DNA of 64,000 nucleotides. Origin: Methylocella silvestris BL2 (GTDB taxonomy: Bacteria > Pseudomonadota > Alphaproteobacteria > Rhizobiales > Beijerinckiaceae). The stretch is taken from positions 2,631,001 through 2,695,000 of the forward strand of contig NC_011666.1 in assembly GCF_000021745.1 (NCBI RefSeq). Reading direction: 5' to 3'. Position numbers and translations under genes: made by a program. The first letter of the stretch is position 1, and each line of letters starts with the position of its first letter. Shown in pieces: positions 1 to 8,215 of this stretch. The notes below the pieces were generated by a model. The model did not search any database. It saw only the letters and a program-made list of their open reading frames with translations, and was not told the DNA's origin.

Positions 1-856
1 TCTTTTCCCCAACGATGAATTTCATGGCCTGCGGCAGCGGGTCATTGATGTTCGAAAGCAACGTCCAGTCGCCCGCGGCCCCGGCGAACAGCATGACGCC
101 GATGGCCAGAAACAGAAGGGTCAGGATGCCGGTGATATAGGCGATCGGGATCGAGCGCTTTGGATCCTTGGCTTCCTCGGCGGCCATGGCGACGCCTTCG
201 ATCGCGAGGAAGAACCAGATCGCAAAGGGGATCGCCGCGAACATGCCGGAAATCGCCGCCCCGCTGAATTGATCCTGACCGGACCAGCCGCCCTTGACGA
301 AATTGGCGATCGAGAAGCCCGGGCTGACGACGCCCATGAAGACGAGCAGTTCGAAAATCGCCAGCACCGTCACCACAAGTTCGAAAGTGGCGGCGATTTC
401 GACGCCGATAATGTTGAGCCCCATGAATATGATGTAGGCGCCCAATGCCGCGACTTTGGGATCGAGAGCCGGAAATTGCACGTTAAGATAGGCGCCGATG
501 GCGAGCGAGATCGCCGGCGGCGCGAAAACGAATTCGATCAGCGTCGCCGCCCCGGCGAAATAACCGCCGGTCGGGCCATAGGCGTGGCGCGCATAGGCGA
601 ACGGGCCGCCCGCATGAGGGATGGAGGTCGTGAGCTCTGTGAAGCTGAAAATGAAGGTCGTATACATGGCGGCGATGAACAGCGCCGTGACGGTGAAGCC
701 GAGCGTTCCCGCCGTGGCCCAGCCATAGCTCCAGCCGAAATATTCCCCGGAAATGACGAGGCCGACGGCGATGGCCCAAAGCTGGAGAGTCGACAGACTC
801 TGCTTCAGCTCATGATGCGTTACGACGCCAACATGATGCCCATGTGCTTCTTCCAT
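1..856 (-). CDS. Ethanolamine permease (APC superfamily), C-terminus cut by window edge
   Basis: Inner-membrane amino acid/polyamine/organocation carrier, most like the ethanolamine permease (EAT) branch. I translated it by hand: it starts MEEAHGHHVG, has a first membrane helix reading LWAIAVGLVISGEYFGWSYG (the GEYFGWSYGW stretch is characteristic of ethanolamine permeases), then further helices including LIEFVFAPPAISLAIGAYL and IPFAIWFFLAIEGVAMAAEE. The start is ATG at 854-856 with a GGGGGAA ribosome site just upstream. About 285 of an expected 450-480 residues are present, and the rest lies left of position 1. No ethanolamine ammonia-lyase gene is visible here, so whether it feeds ethanolamine catabolism cannot be judged. 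Substrate assignment is by family resemblance; a general amino acid permease is the alternative. Confidence 0.85.
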   Translation of the reverse strand, partial: MEEAHGHHVGVVTHHELKQSLSTLQLWAIAVGLVISGEYFGWSYGWATAGTLGFTVTALFIAAMYTTFIFSFTELTTSIPHAGGPFAYARHAYGPTGGYFAGAATLIEFVFAPPAISLAIGAYLNVQFPALDPKVAALGAYIIFMGLNIIGVEIAATFELVVTVLAIFELLVFMGVVSPGFSIANFVKGGWSGQDQFSGAAISGMFAAIPFAIWFFLAIEGVAMAAEEAKDPKRSIPIAYITGILTLLFLAIGVMLFAGAAGDWTLLSNINDPLPQAMKFIVGEK

Positions 857-951
857 GCGAAGTTCCCCCTTAACGCTGCCCCGATCAGATCCCCGCCGAG
901 CGTCACGCAGGCCGGCGGTCCCCATGCAAGATGGGGACCCGTCCTTGAAGC

Positions 952-1419
952 CTAACGAATCCGATGGGGCGGCCGGACCCATTGGCTAAGATGCGGCTGC
1001 AGTTCGTGGTCCGGAACCTTGGTCAGATCCTTGGCGAGAGCGCCGCGCAGCTTATCGGCCGCCGGCTTGTCGAGGCTGTCCTTAAGTTCGCTCAGGATAT
1101 GGCTTGGCGCGACGAGCACGAGCTCATCGAATTCGCCCCGCCGCGAGGCGTCCGCCACCCAGCGCCCCAGCTTCTGCGCAAAATGCTGCTTGGCCGCTTC
1201 GGCCGGGTCGGTGCGCGGTTCGGCGCTATGGCGGGTCGCGGAGGCGCTTTCATGGACGCGGCCCGGCCGATCCGCGCCAAGGTCGGAGGAGCGCAAATGG
1301 GCGCTTTCGGACGTCATATGATCATGCGTTTCGAGGGTAAAATCTTCGGGGCGCGGGATCACGACGCGCGCCTGCCCTCCATCAGCCACGACGATCCATA
1401 GCTTTGCGCTGTGCGCCAT
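952..1419 (-). CDS. Host attachment protein family (baeRF-like)
   Basis: 155-residue soluble protein of the 'protein required for attachment to host cells' family, named from a plant-associated Rhizobiales phenotype and structurally related to archaeal release-factor-like RNA-binding folds (family knowledge). The sequence shows the typical N-terminus MAHSAKLWIVVADGGQARV, a central segment rich in His, Asp and Ser, and a C-terminal half with LVLVAPSHILSELK and LAKDLTKVPDHEL, both usual in the family. An upstream in-frame start would add 44 residues, but ATG at 1417-1419 is preceded by GAGG and matches the family N-terminus. The gene stands alone between the permease and a divergent gene. Its molecular function is unknown. 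Confidence 0.85.
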   Translation of the reverse strand: MAHSAKLWIVVADGGQARVVIPRPEDFTLETHDHMTSESAHLRSSDLGADRPGRVHESASATRHSAEPRTDPAEAAKQHFAQKLGRWVADASRRGEFDELVLVAPSHILSELKDSLDKPAADKLRGALAKDLTKVPDHELQPHLSQWVRPPHRIR

Positions 1420-1727
1420 TTCGTTCCTCGCCGTTTTTGGAGCGCTTCGTTCAAGGGGCGTTAAGCATGACGAACGAAAAACAAGCCGGTTTTTACGTAA
1501 AGTTAGACCCAACTCGCCGATATCCATAAGGCAAAATGAGCTTTCGCCCATTTTTTACAGAGTTGCGCGTGCGAGGCGCGCCGGACCGATCCGGCGGATC
1601 AATGACGAATGTTCTGCGCCCGCGGCAAAGAACAGCCACAATTGCACAGTCTTAATGGCGGTTAAGAATTAAGGCGCAGCTTGAGACGCGCGGCAAGATT
1701 TAAGTATGGAGTCGAGGGGTCGGAACC

Positions 1728-3173
1728 ATGAGCGAGCCAGCACCGAAACGGCAGCCACTGATCGATCTTTATGAATTTGAGCGTCGCATGCGCGGCGAAA
1801 CCGCCCTGGCGATTGGGGATGGAAAGTTTTTTGAGCGCGAGGCCGACGCTTCGGCCGGCGCGGAACCGGAGCACGCGCCCATCATGGCCTCTCGCCAGAA
1901 CACCTCCTTCCCGGCCTACGCCGAAGACCACGCCATCCCGTTCGAAGCGGCCGAGCCGGTGATCGGCGGCGATTTCGCCGAGATCGAGGCGGCCCTGCTG
2001 CGCGCCGCCCTCGTCGCGGACCCGGCGCGACAGGACGCTGACGCCCAGGCCTTCCAGCCCATCATTCTTCCCGCCCTGCGCGCGACGCGCGATCATGAGG
2101 ATGAGCCGTTCGCTTTCGCCAGCGCCCCGTTCAGCGCTTTCGCCGCCGAGACCGGCGAAGGACAGCCGGCCGCGTTCTCCGCCCTCGACGACGAGCGCCT
2201 CCTGACGCAGGCCCCGGTCGACCACTTCGTCTATGTCGACGACGCGGCCGTGTCCGGCGAAGCCGCCCTCTACGAAGAAGAAAAGCGGTCGCGCCGGCCG
2301 CTCTATCTGATGGCCGCGGTGGTCATCGCCGGCATGGCCGGAATTATCACAAGCTCGGCGCTGAAACGCGACGCCGGCTCCGACGATCGCAGCGAGCCGA
2401 TGCAGACTGCAGCGATGGCGCCCGCGTCGACTGCTGCCGCCGAAGCCTCGTCCGCGGCCTCCCCGGCGCCTGCGGCAGGCGCGGAAACGTCCGCCCCGCA
2501 AGCCGCCGCGCCGCAGCTTGCCTCGATCGGGCAGGCGCCGGCTGAGACGCCGGCCGCCGACGCAGCTCCGGCGCAAGCCGCAGGCGGCGCGTTGTCGCTC
2601 CAGGACGCCGCGACGCCCCCGACCGCCGCGATGGGCAGCCTGCTCGCCCCGCCGCCCTATGGCGCCGCTCGCACCTCGGCCGCTGCGGCGGCAGCCCCCG
2701 CAGCCGCGACCGTGGCGCAGGCGCCGGCCGCATCGGCCCCGGTGGCCCTTGGCGAACCGAAGAAGGTGAAGACGGCCTCGGTGCGGCCGGATGGCACGAT
2801 CGCCAAGGCCGAACCGGCCGCTCATGTCGCCGCCAAGGAGGCGGCTGTGAAAACCGCGGCCAGAGACGCCGCAAAGCCCGCTCCCGCCAAAACGGCCGCT
2901 TTGCCGCCGGCGCGGCCGGCCAAGGTCGCCGCCAAGCCGGCCGACGCCGCCGCCAAAACCGCCCACAATGACGCGAACAACCGTCCGAAGAGCGCGGCTC
3001 AAGCGCAGCAAGACCCGCAGCCCGTTCAAGTCGCCTCGGCGCCGATCGAGCCGGCGCCGGCGCCGAAGCCAAATCCGCTCGCCTTCGTCGACACCGCGGT
3101 GAGTTCGATCAGCGGGGCCACGACCAAATTGCTCGATTGGACCCGCTCGGCGACCAATCTTACGCATAACTGA
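1728..3173 (+). CDS. Ala/Pro-rich single-span membrane protein, unknown function
   Basis: 481 residues, not recognised as a named family. The N-terminal ~190 residues are acidic and mixed, starting MSEPAPKRQPLIDLYEFERR. A short basic stretch (EEEKRSRRP) precedes one membrane helix at about 192-213 (LYLMAAVVIAGMAGIITSSA). The remaining ~270 residues are low-complexity Ala/Pro/Lys sequence, ending in a short less biased tail (about 453-481, NPLAFVDTAVSSISGATTKL). This topology suggests an inner-membrane protein with an N-in cytoplasmic part and an extended periplasmic linker, as in envelope-spanning or cell-wall-associated proteins; that is inference. ATG at 1728 has GAGGGG upstream. The long opposite-strand frame over it is an Arg/Gly-rich shadow. 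A strong terminator follows directly, so it is probably a single-gene unit. Confidence 0.7.
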   Translation: MSEPAPKRQPLIDLYEFERRMRGETALAIGDGKFFEREADASAGAEPEHAPIMASRQNTSFPAYAEDHAIPFEAAEPVIGGDFAEIEAALLRAALVADPARQDADAQAFQPIILPALRATRDHEDEPFAFASAPFSAFAAETGEGQPAAFSALDDERLLTQAPVDHFVYVDDAAVSGEAALYEEEKRSRRPLYLMAAVVIAGMAGIITSSALKRDAGSDDRSEPMQTAAMAPASTAAAEASSAASPAPAAGAETSAPQAAAPQLASIGQAPAETPAADAAPAQAAGGALSLQDAATPPTAAMGSLLAPPPYGAARTSAAAAAAPAAATVAQAPAASAPVALGEPKKVKTASVRPDGTIAKAEPAAHVAAKEAAVKTAARDAAKPAPAKTAALPPARPAKVAAKPADAAAKTAHNDANNRPKSAAQAQQDPQPVQVASAPIEPAPAPKPNPLAFVDTAVSSISGATTKLLDWTRSATNLTHN

Positions 3174-3177
3174 TCAA

Positions 3178-3199
3178 GCGGCGCCCTTTGGGCGCCGCT
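3178..3199 (+). terminator. Inverted repeat just after the Ala/Pro-rich gene
   Basis: A GC-rich perfect inverted repeat (AGCGGCGCCC, loop TTT, GGGCGCCGCT), starting a few bases after the stop codon. It lacks a T-run of its own and sits just before the stronger terminator at 3214-3254. It may help stop transcription or protect the mRNA 3' end. Confidence 0.55.
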
Positions 3200-3213
3200 C
3201 CGAACTTCGGACC

Positions 3214-3254
3214 AGCATGATCGCCGCAAGCTTGCGCGATCATGCTTTTTTTTT
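3214..3254 (+). terminator. Rho-independent terminator
   Basis: Perfect 11-base stem AGCATGATCGC / GCGATCATGCT, with the inner bases able to pair further, followed directly by a run of nine T (3246-3254). This is a textbook intrinsic terminator for the gene ending at 3173, and it separates that gene from the oxidoreductase that follows. Confidence 0.9.
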
Positions 3255-3417
3255 GCCCTGCCGCCGGCGCGCCAACGCGGCGATTCGACGCCGCGCGAGC
3301 CGGGCAAGGCGGTTTATGGAAACCGCATCTCGATGATAAGGATTGATCTGGCGCAAACGGGATTCATCCCGCAGCGCCGGCCTTTCATCCTTTACGAGCC
3401 CCGAGGAGATCCCCAAG

Positions 3418-5712
3418 ATGAGCAAGATGGACCCGCCGGGCGTGAAACCCTATGACGGTCCCGCGGGCGGCTGGGGCGCGCTTCACGCCGTCGCCAAGGC
3501 GATCAAAGACCAGACTGCCGTCACGTCCGACGTGCGAGCCCTGCTCAAGGCGAACCAGCCGATGGGCTTCGATTGCCCCGGCTGCGCCTGGCCGGACCCC
3601 GACCACCGATCATCCTTCGAATTTTGCGAAAACGGCGCGAAAGCGGTCGCCTGGGAGGCCACGGCCAAGCGCGCGGCCCCGGAGTTTTTCGCCGCGCATC
3701 CCGTGGCCGAACTCTGGACCTGGTCGGATTTCGATCTCGAGAAACAGGGGCGGCTCACCCATCCGATGGCCTATGATACGGCGAGCGACCGCTATCTGCC
3801 GATTTCCTGGGATGAAGCCTTCACGCGCATCGGCGCGGCGTTGCGCGCCCTGCCCGATCCGAACATGGCGGAATTCTACACCTCGGGGCGCGCCTCCAAC
3901 GAGGCGGCGTTTCTTTATCAGCTGTTCGTGCGGGAATTCGGCTCCAATAATTTTCCCGACTGCTCCAACATGTGCCATGAGGCGACGAGCGTCGGCCTGC
4001 CGGACTCGCTCGGCGCCGGCAAAGGCACGGTCACGCTCGAAGATTTCGACCATTGCGACGCCATTTTCTGCATCGGCCACAATCCCGGCACCAACCATCC
4101 GCGCATGCTCGCGACGCTGCGCGAGGCGGCCAGGCGTGGCGTGCCGATCGTCGTGTTCAACCCGCTGCGCGAGCGCGGCCTCGAGCGTTTCGCCTCGCCC
4201 CAGGATCCGATCGAGATGCTGACCATGCGCTCGACGGAGATCGCCTCGTCCTACTATCAGGTCAAGGTCGGCGGCGACCTCGCCGTGCTGAAGGGCATGA
4301 TGAAAACGACGCTCGCGCTCGACGCCGCCTCTCTTGCGAGCGGCGGCCCGGGCGTGCTTGACCGCGCCTTCATCGCGGAGCACACATCGGGCTTTGAGGC
4401 GCTCGCGGCTGATCTTGAAGGGACCGAATGGGCGGCGATCGAGCGCCAGTCCGGCCTCTCGCGCGCTGACATTGAGGCGGCGGGGGCGGTCTACGCCAAG
4501 GCGAGCCGCGTCATCCTCTGCTATGGCATGGGCGTCACCCAGCATCGGCATGGCACCTCAAACGTGCATCAGCTCGCCAATCTTCTGCTACTCCGCGGCA
4601 ATATCGGCCGGGAGGGCGCGGGAATCTGCCCGCTGCGCGGCCATTCCAACGTCCAGGGCGACCGCACCGTCGGCGTCACCGAAATTCCGGACGAAGCGTT
4701 TCTCGCTCGGCTCGACGCCGCCTTCGGCATCGCCTCGCCACGGGAGAAGGGCCATAATGCGATCGAGACGGTGGAGGCGATCCGCGACGGAAAATCAAAG
4801 GCGATCATCTGTCTTGGCGGCAACCTCGCCGTGGCGATGTCAGACCCGGAGGCCACCTTCGCCGCGATGCGCAAGCTTGATCTTGCCGTCCATATCGCGA
4901 CCAAGCCCAACCGCAGCCATCTGATCCTGGCCAAAGAGTCGATCATCCTGCCGTGCCTCGGCCGCACCGAGATCGACGTGCAGGAGACCGGGCCGCAAGC
5001 GGTCACCGTCGAGGATTCAATGTCGATGGTGCATGCCTCGCGTGGCGGCCTGAAGCCGGCGTCGGACGAGCTCCGCTCGGAGCCGGCGATCGTCGCCGGC
5101 ATCGCCAAGGCCGCCCTGCCGCAAAGCAAGGTCGCCTGGGACCATCTCATCGCCGACTATTCCCGCATCCGCGACAAGATCGAAGAGGTGTTCCCTGATT
5201 TTTTCAATTTCAACGAACGCATCATGCAGCCCGGCGGATTTCGGCTGAAGGTCGCCTCCTCGGAGCGGGAGTGGCGCACGCCGTCCGGCAAGGCCAATTT
5301 CATCCCCGCCGAGGGGCTGGCCGAGGATCCGGCCGTCGGCGCCGACGCGCTGGTCTTGACGACAATCCGCAGCCACGACCAGTACAATACGACGATCTAC
5401 AGCCTCAACGACCGCTATCGCGGCATAACCGGGCGGCGCGACGTCGTCTTCGTCAACGCCAAGGATCTTTCCGCGAGGGGGCTCAAGCACGGCGACGCCG
5501 TTGATCTTGAGACGGTGCCGGCCGACGGCGCAGGCGGCGCGCCGCGCCGGATGCGGGGCCTCACAGCCGTCGCCTACACGATCGCCGAAGGCTCCGTCGC
5601 CGCCTACTACCCGGAAGCCAATAATTTGATCGCGCTCGAGTCTTACGATCATCGCAGCGGCACGCCAGCCTATAAATCGGTTCCGATCCGCCTGCGCGCC
5701 GCGGGCGCCTGA
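3418..5712 (+). CDS. FdhF/YdeP-family molybdopterin oxidoreductase
   Basis: 764-residue cytoplasmic member of the bis-MGD molybdopterin oxidoreductase superfamily, YdeP branch. Visible marks: the N-terminal CPGCAWPDP motif (near residue 48), which in this branch replaces the four-Cys iron-sulfur motif of ordinary formate dehydrogenases; the cofactor-binding stretch around YTSGRASNEAAFLYQLF; SNMCHEATS; the MGD-binding ILCYGMGVTQHRHGTSNV; and a C-terminal molydopterin dinucleotide-binding domain with LTTIRSHDQYNTTIYSLNDR. ATG at 3418 follows GAGGAG; a longer frame start at 3343 lies in the leader. Substrate is unknown for the family: YdeP in enterobacteria is linked to acid resistance, and a formate reaction should not be assumed. 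No partner subunit or accessory FdhD gene is adjacent; a terminator follows. Confidence 0.87.
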   Translation: MSKMDPPGVKPYDGPAGGWGALHAVAKAIKDQTAVTSDVRALLKANQPMGFDCPGCAWPDPDHRSSFEFCENGAKAVAWEATAKRAAPEFFAAHPVAELWTWSDFDLEKQGRLTHPMAYDTASDRYLPISWDEAFTRIGAALRALPDPNMAEFYTSGRASNEAAFLYQLFVREFGSNNFPDCSNMCHEATSVGLPDSLGAGKGTVTLEDFDHCDAIFCIGHNPGTNHPRMLATLREAARRGVPIVVFNPLRERGLERFASPQDPIEMLTMRSTEIASSYYQVKVGGDLAVLKGMMKTTLALDAASLASGGPGVLDRAFIAEHTSGFEALAADLEGTEWAAIERQSGLSRADIEAAGAVYAKASRVILCYGMGVTQHRHGTSNVHQLANLLLLRGNIGREGAGICPLRGHSNVQGDRTVGVTEIPDEAFLARLDAAFGIASPREKGHNAIETVEAIRDGKSKAIICLGGNLAVAMSDPEATFAAMRKLDLAVHIATKPNRSHLILAKESIILPCLGRTEIDVQETGPQAVTVEDSMSMVHASRGGLKPASDELRSEPAIVAGIAKAALPQSKVAWDHLIADYSRIRDKIEEVFPDFFNFNERIMQPGGFRLKVASSEREWRTPSGKANFIPAEGLAEDPAVGADALVLTTIRSHDQYNTTIYSLNDRYRGITGRRDVVFVNAKDLSARGLKHGDAVDLETVPADGAGGAPRRMRGLTAVAYTIAEGSVAAYYPEANNLIALESYDHRSGTPAYKSVPIRLRAAGA

Positions 5713-5744
5713 TCGTCCCAGAGCCAGACCACAATCGCGTGTGA

Positions 5745-5779
5745 AACGGAGAAGCCCCCTGCTTCTCCGTTTTATTTTT
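5745..5779 (+). terminator. Rho-independent terminator after the YdeP-type gene
   Basis: Stem AACGGAGAAG (5745-5754) and CTTCTCCGTT (5762-5771), loop of seven bases, then TTATTTTT. It ends transcription of the oxidoreductase. It also shows that the following transporter must start downstream of it, not at the longer in-frame start at 5741. Confidence 0.88.
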
Positions 5780-5794
5780 GGTAAAGCCGCATGC

Positions 5795-7033
5795 ATGGAT
5801 GACAGGACGCCCGACGCAATCGCGGCCCCAGCGACGCCCCTGCTGCGCCAGCGCAGCGTGCAGCTGTTCGTCGGCGCGCGCATGGCGATGGCCTTCTCCA
5901 TGCAGATGCAGCATGTCGCCATCGCCTGGTCCGTCTATGCGCTGACCGGCGATCCGTTGAGCCTCGGCCTGATCGGCCTTGTCGAATTTCTTCCGTCCGT
6001 GCTGTTCATCCTCGTGACCGGCGGCGTCGCCGACCGGCTCGATCGCCGCAAGGTTGGCGTCGTCAGCGCTGCGGCGCAGGCCTTCGCGTCGGTTTGTCTC
6101 CTTTATGCGGCGGCCAGCGCCTCGCCGAACCTCGCGCTCATTTACGCCATCGTATTTTTTCTCGGGACGGCGCGCTCCTTCGCCCAGCCGGCGCTCGCGG
6201 CGCTGCTGCCCGGTATCGTCGAAGTTGCGGATTTTCCCCGCGCGGTGGCGATGACGACCTCCTCGCTGCAGGTCGCAATGATCGCCGGCCCGGCGGCGGG
6301 CGGTCTTCTGATGGCCTGGAGCGCTCCGGCGCTGTTTGCGCTGGCGGCGGCGCTCAACGCCGCGGCGGCGCTTATGATTGCCTTCATCAAAGCGCGGCAG
6401 GGCCGCGGCGAAGCGGAGAAAGAAACCGGCTTCAAAAGCCTGCTCGCCGGCTTTTCCTATGTTCGCGCCAACCGCCTCCTGCTCGGCGTCATCTCGCTCG
6501 ATCTGTTCGCCGTGCTGTTTGGCGGCGTCACCGCCCTCTTGCCGATTTACGCCCGCGACATTCTCGACGCCGGCCCGGTCGGGCTCGGATTGCTGCGCAG
6601 CGGCCCGGCGATGGGCGCGATTGTCGTCGGCCTCATCCTCGCCCGCTTCCCGCTGCGCCGGAACGTCGGCGCGATCATGCTCGCATCGGTCGCCGCCTTT
6701 GGCGCGGCGACGATCCTTTTTGCGCTTTCGACGAAGATGCCGCTTTCCGTCGCCGCAATGATCGCCCTTGGCGGCTTCGACATGGTCAGCATGGTCATCC
6801 GCTTCACCATGGTGCAGCTCGGCACGCCGGATGCGATGCGCGGGCGGGTCAACGCCATCAATTATGTCTTCATCGGCGCCTCGAACCAGCTCGGCGACTT
6901 CGAATCGAGCGTCGTCGCCTCTTTCGCGGGGGCAAAGGGCGCGGCCGTGATCGGCGGCGTCGGAACGCTTCTCGTCGTCGCGCTCTGGGCCTGGCGATTC
7001 CCCGAGCTGCGCCGCGCCGACCGGCTTGAATGA
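5795..7033 (+). CDS. MFS exporter (EntS-like / MFS_3 type)
   Basis: 412-residue, about 12-helix major facilitator. The segment after helix 2 reads GGVADRLDRRKV, the conserved MFS loop 2-3 signature (G-x3-D-R-x-x-R-R). The overall sequence is of the enterobactin-exporter-like 'transmembrane secretion effector' group, for example MQMQHVAIAWSVYALTGDPL near the N-terminus and GRVNAINYVFIGASNQLGDF near helix 11. The start chosen is ATG 5795 (MDDRTPDAIAAP), because a terminator hairpin occupies the upstream part of the frame. No siderophore genes are nearby, so the substrate is unknown. It lies in its own transcription unit, 103 bases before cysE. Confidence 0.8.
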   Translation: MDDRTPDAIAAPATPLLRQRSVQLFVGARMAMAFSMQMQHVAIAWSVYALTGDPLSLGLIGLVEFLPSVLFILVTGGVADRLDRRKVGVVSAAAQAFASVCLLYAAASASPNLALIYAIVFFLGTARSFAQPALAALLPGIVEVADFPRAVAMTTSSLQVAMIAGPAAGGLLMAWSAPALFALAAALNAAAALMIAFIKARQGRGEAEKETGFKSLLAGFSYVRANRLLLGVISLDLFAVLFGGVTALLPIYARDILDAGPVGLGLLRSGPAMGAIVVGLILARFPLRRNVGAIMLASVAAFGAATILFALSTKMPLSVAAMIALGGFDMVSMVIRFTMVQLGTPDAMRGRVNAINYVFIGASNQLGDFESSVVASFAGAKGAAVIGGVGTLLVVALWAWRFPELRRADRLE

Positions 7034-7136
7034 GGCGCCGGGCCGCAGGGGCGGGAGATTTTAATTCTATCGACGGCCGCGCGCTTGTTTGGGTAGATAG
7101 CCCTCAAATCCCGCCGCGGATCGGAAAGGTCGCAGC

Positions 7137-8081
7137 ATGAGTCCCGTATCGAGAAAGGCGAGCGCTTTGCGTAGCGCCAGCCCGCATTGGAATATCAAGG
7201 CGATAACCGCCGAATTGCGCGAGCTGCGCGTCAAGGACCACGAGCTGCGTGAAGGACCGGTGAAGCTCCCTTCGCGCAAGGCGCTGGTCAAGGTTATGGA
7301 GGGCTTCAGCGCAGCCTTGTTTCCGAACCGCCTCGGCCTTTGTGAAATCAGCGACGAAGGCGTCGACTTTTTCGTCGGACATACGCTCGACCTGACGCTG
7401 ACCGAGCTATTGCAGCAGGTCCGGCTCGAGTTCGAGTTCACCTGCGCCCGCGGCGTCGTCATCCCCCCCGAAAACGACCTCTCGGCGCCGGTCGTCGGCG
7501 CGCTCGCCAAAGAGCTGCCCAGGATCCGCGCGTTGCTCGACGCCGACATCCGCGCCGCCTTCGACGGCGATCCGGCGGCGCGCAGCATCGACGAGGTGCT
7601 GATCTGCTATCCCGGCGTCACGGCGATCATCCATCACCGCATCGCCCATGTGCTCTATAAGCTCGGCGCGCCGCTGCTCGCCCGCATGATCGCCGAGATC
7701 GCCCATTCGACGACCGGAATCGACATCCATCCGGGCGCGGAGATCGGCGAGAGCTTCTTCATCGATCACGGCACCGGCGTCGTCATCGGCGAGACGACGA
7801 TCATCGGCAAGCGCGTGCGGCTCTATCAGGCGGTCACGCTGGGGGCGAAGCGCTTCGCCACCGACGAACACGGCGCGCTGCTGAAGGGGGGCGCCCGCCA
7901 TCCGATCGTCGAGGACGACGTCGTCGTCTATGCCGGCGCGACGATCTTGGGCCGCGTCACGATCGGCCGCGGCTCGTCGATCGGCGGCAATGTCTGGCTG
8001 ACGCGCAGCGTGCCGCCCGGCAGCACGATCTCGCAGGCGCAGCTTCGCAGCGAGGATTTTCACGACGGCGGCGGGATCTGA
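7137..8081 (+). CDS. cysE: Serine O-acetyltransferase (EpsC/CysE type)
   Basis: Makes O-acetylserine from serine and acetyl-CoA, the carbon skeleton for cysteine. 314 residues, longer than the 270-residue E. coli enzyme and typical of the EpsC-type form. The N-terminal ~190 residues form the helical domain. The C-terminal left-handed beta-helix has hexapeptide repeats visible in IHPGAEIGESFFIDHGTGVV, IGETTIIGKRVRLYQAVTLG and the run VYAGATILGRVTIGRGSSIG. The His-Gly of FIDHGTGVVIG are the catalytic/substrate residues of the family. ATG 7137 follows GGAAAGG. It fits functionally with the cysJI genes about 3.5 kb downstream, although the two are not in one operon. Confidence 0.93.
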   Translation: MSPVSRKASALRSASPHWNIKAITAELRELRVKDHELREGPVKLPSRKALVKVMEGFSAALFPNRLGLCEISDEGVDFFVGHTLDLTLTELLQQVRLEFEFTCARGVVIPPENDLSAPVVGALAKELPRIRALLDADIRAAFDGDPAARSIDEVLICYPGVTAIIHHRIAHVLYKLGAPLLARMIAEIAHSTTGIDIHPGAEIGESFFIDHGTGVVIGETTIIGKRVRLYQAVTLGAKRFATDEHGALLKGGARHPIVEDDVVVYAGATILGRVTIGRGSSIGGNVWLTRSVPPGSTISQAQLRSEDFHDGGGI

Positions 8082-8091
8082 AAGTCGGTTT

Positions 8092-8111
8092 GGAGAAATT
8101 CCCATTTCTCC
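8092..8111 (+). terminator. Weak hairpin after cysE
   Basis: Perfect 8-base stem GGAGAAAT / ATTTCTCC with loop TCCC, ten bases after the cysE stop. No clear T-run follows (CATATCCC), so it is a weak terminator or 3'-end hairpin at best. Confidence 0.4.
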
Positions 8112-8215
8112 CATATCCCTCATGCGGAGGAGGCTGGAAGAGCCGTCTCGAACCTTGAGGGCGTCGCCAATGCGCCTGCGCTCGGAGCGGCGCCCATGAC
8201 CGCTGAGGCGCTTTG

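Noticed and set aside
269-955. Plus-strand 228-codon frame
   Set aside because: Shadow of the ethanolamine permease, which reads clearly on the minus strand.
1662-3167. Minus-strand Arg/Gly-rich frame of about 500 codons
   Set aside because: Mirror of the Ala/Pro-rich gene; the plus strand has a good ribosome site, a membrane helix and a terminator.
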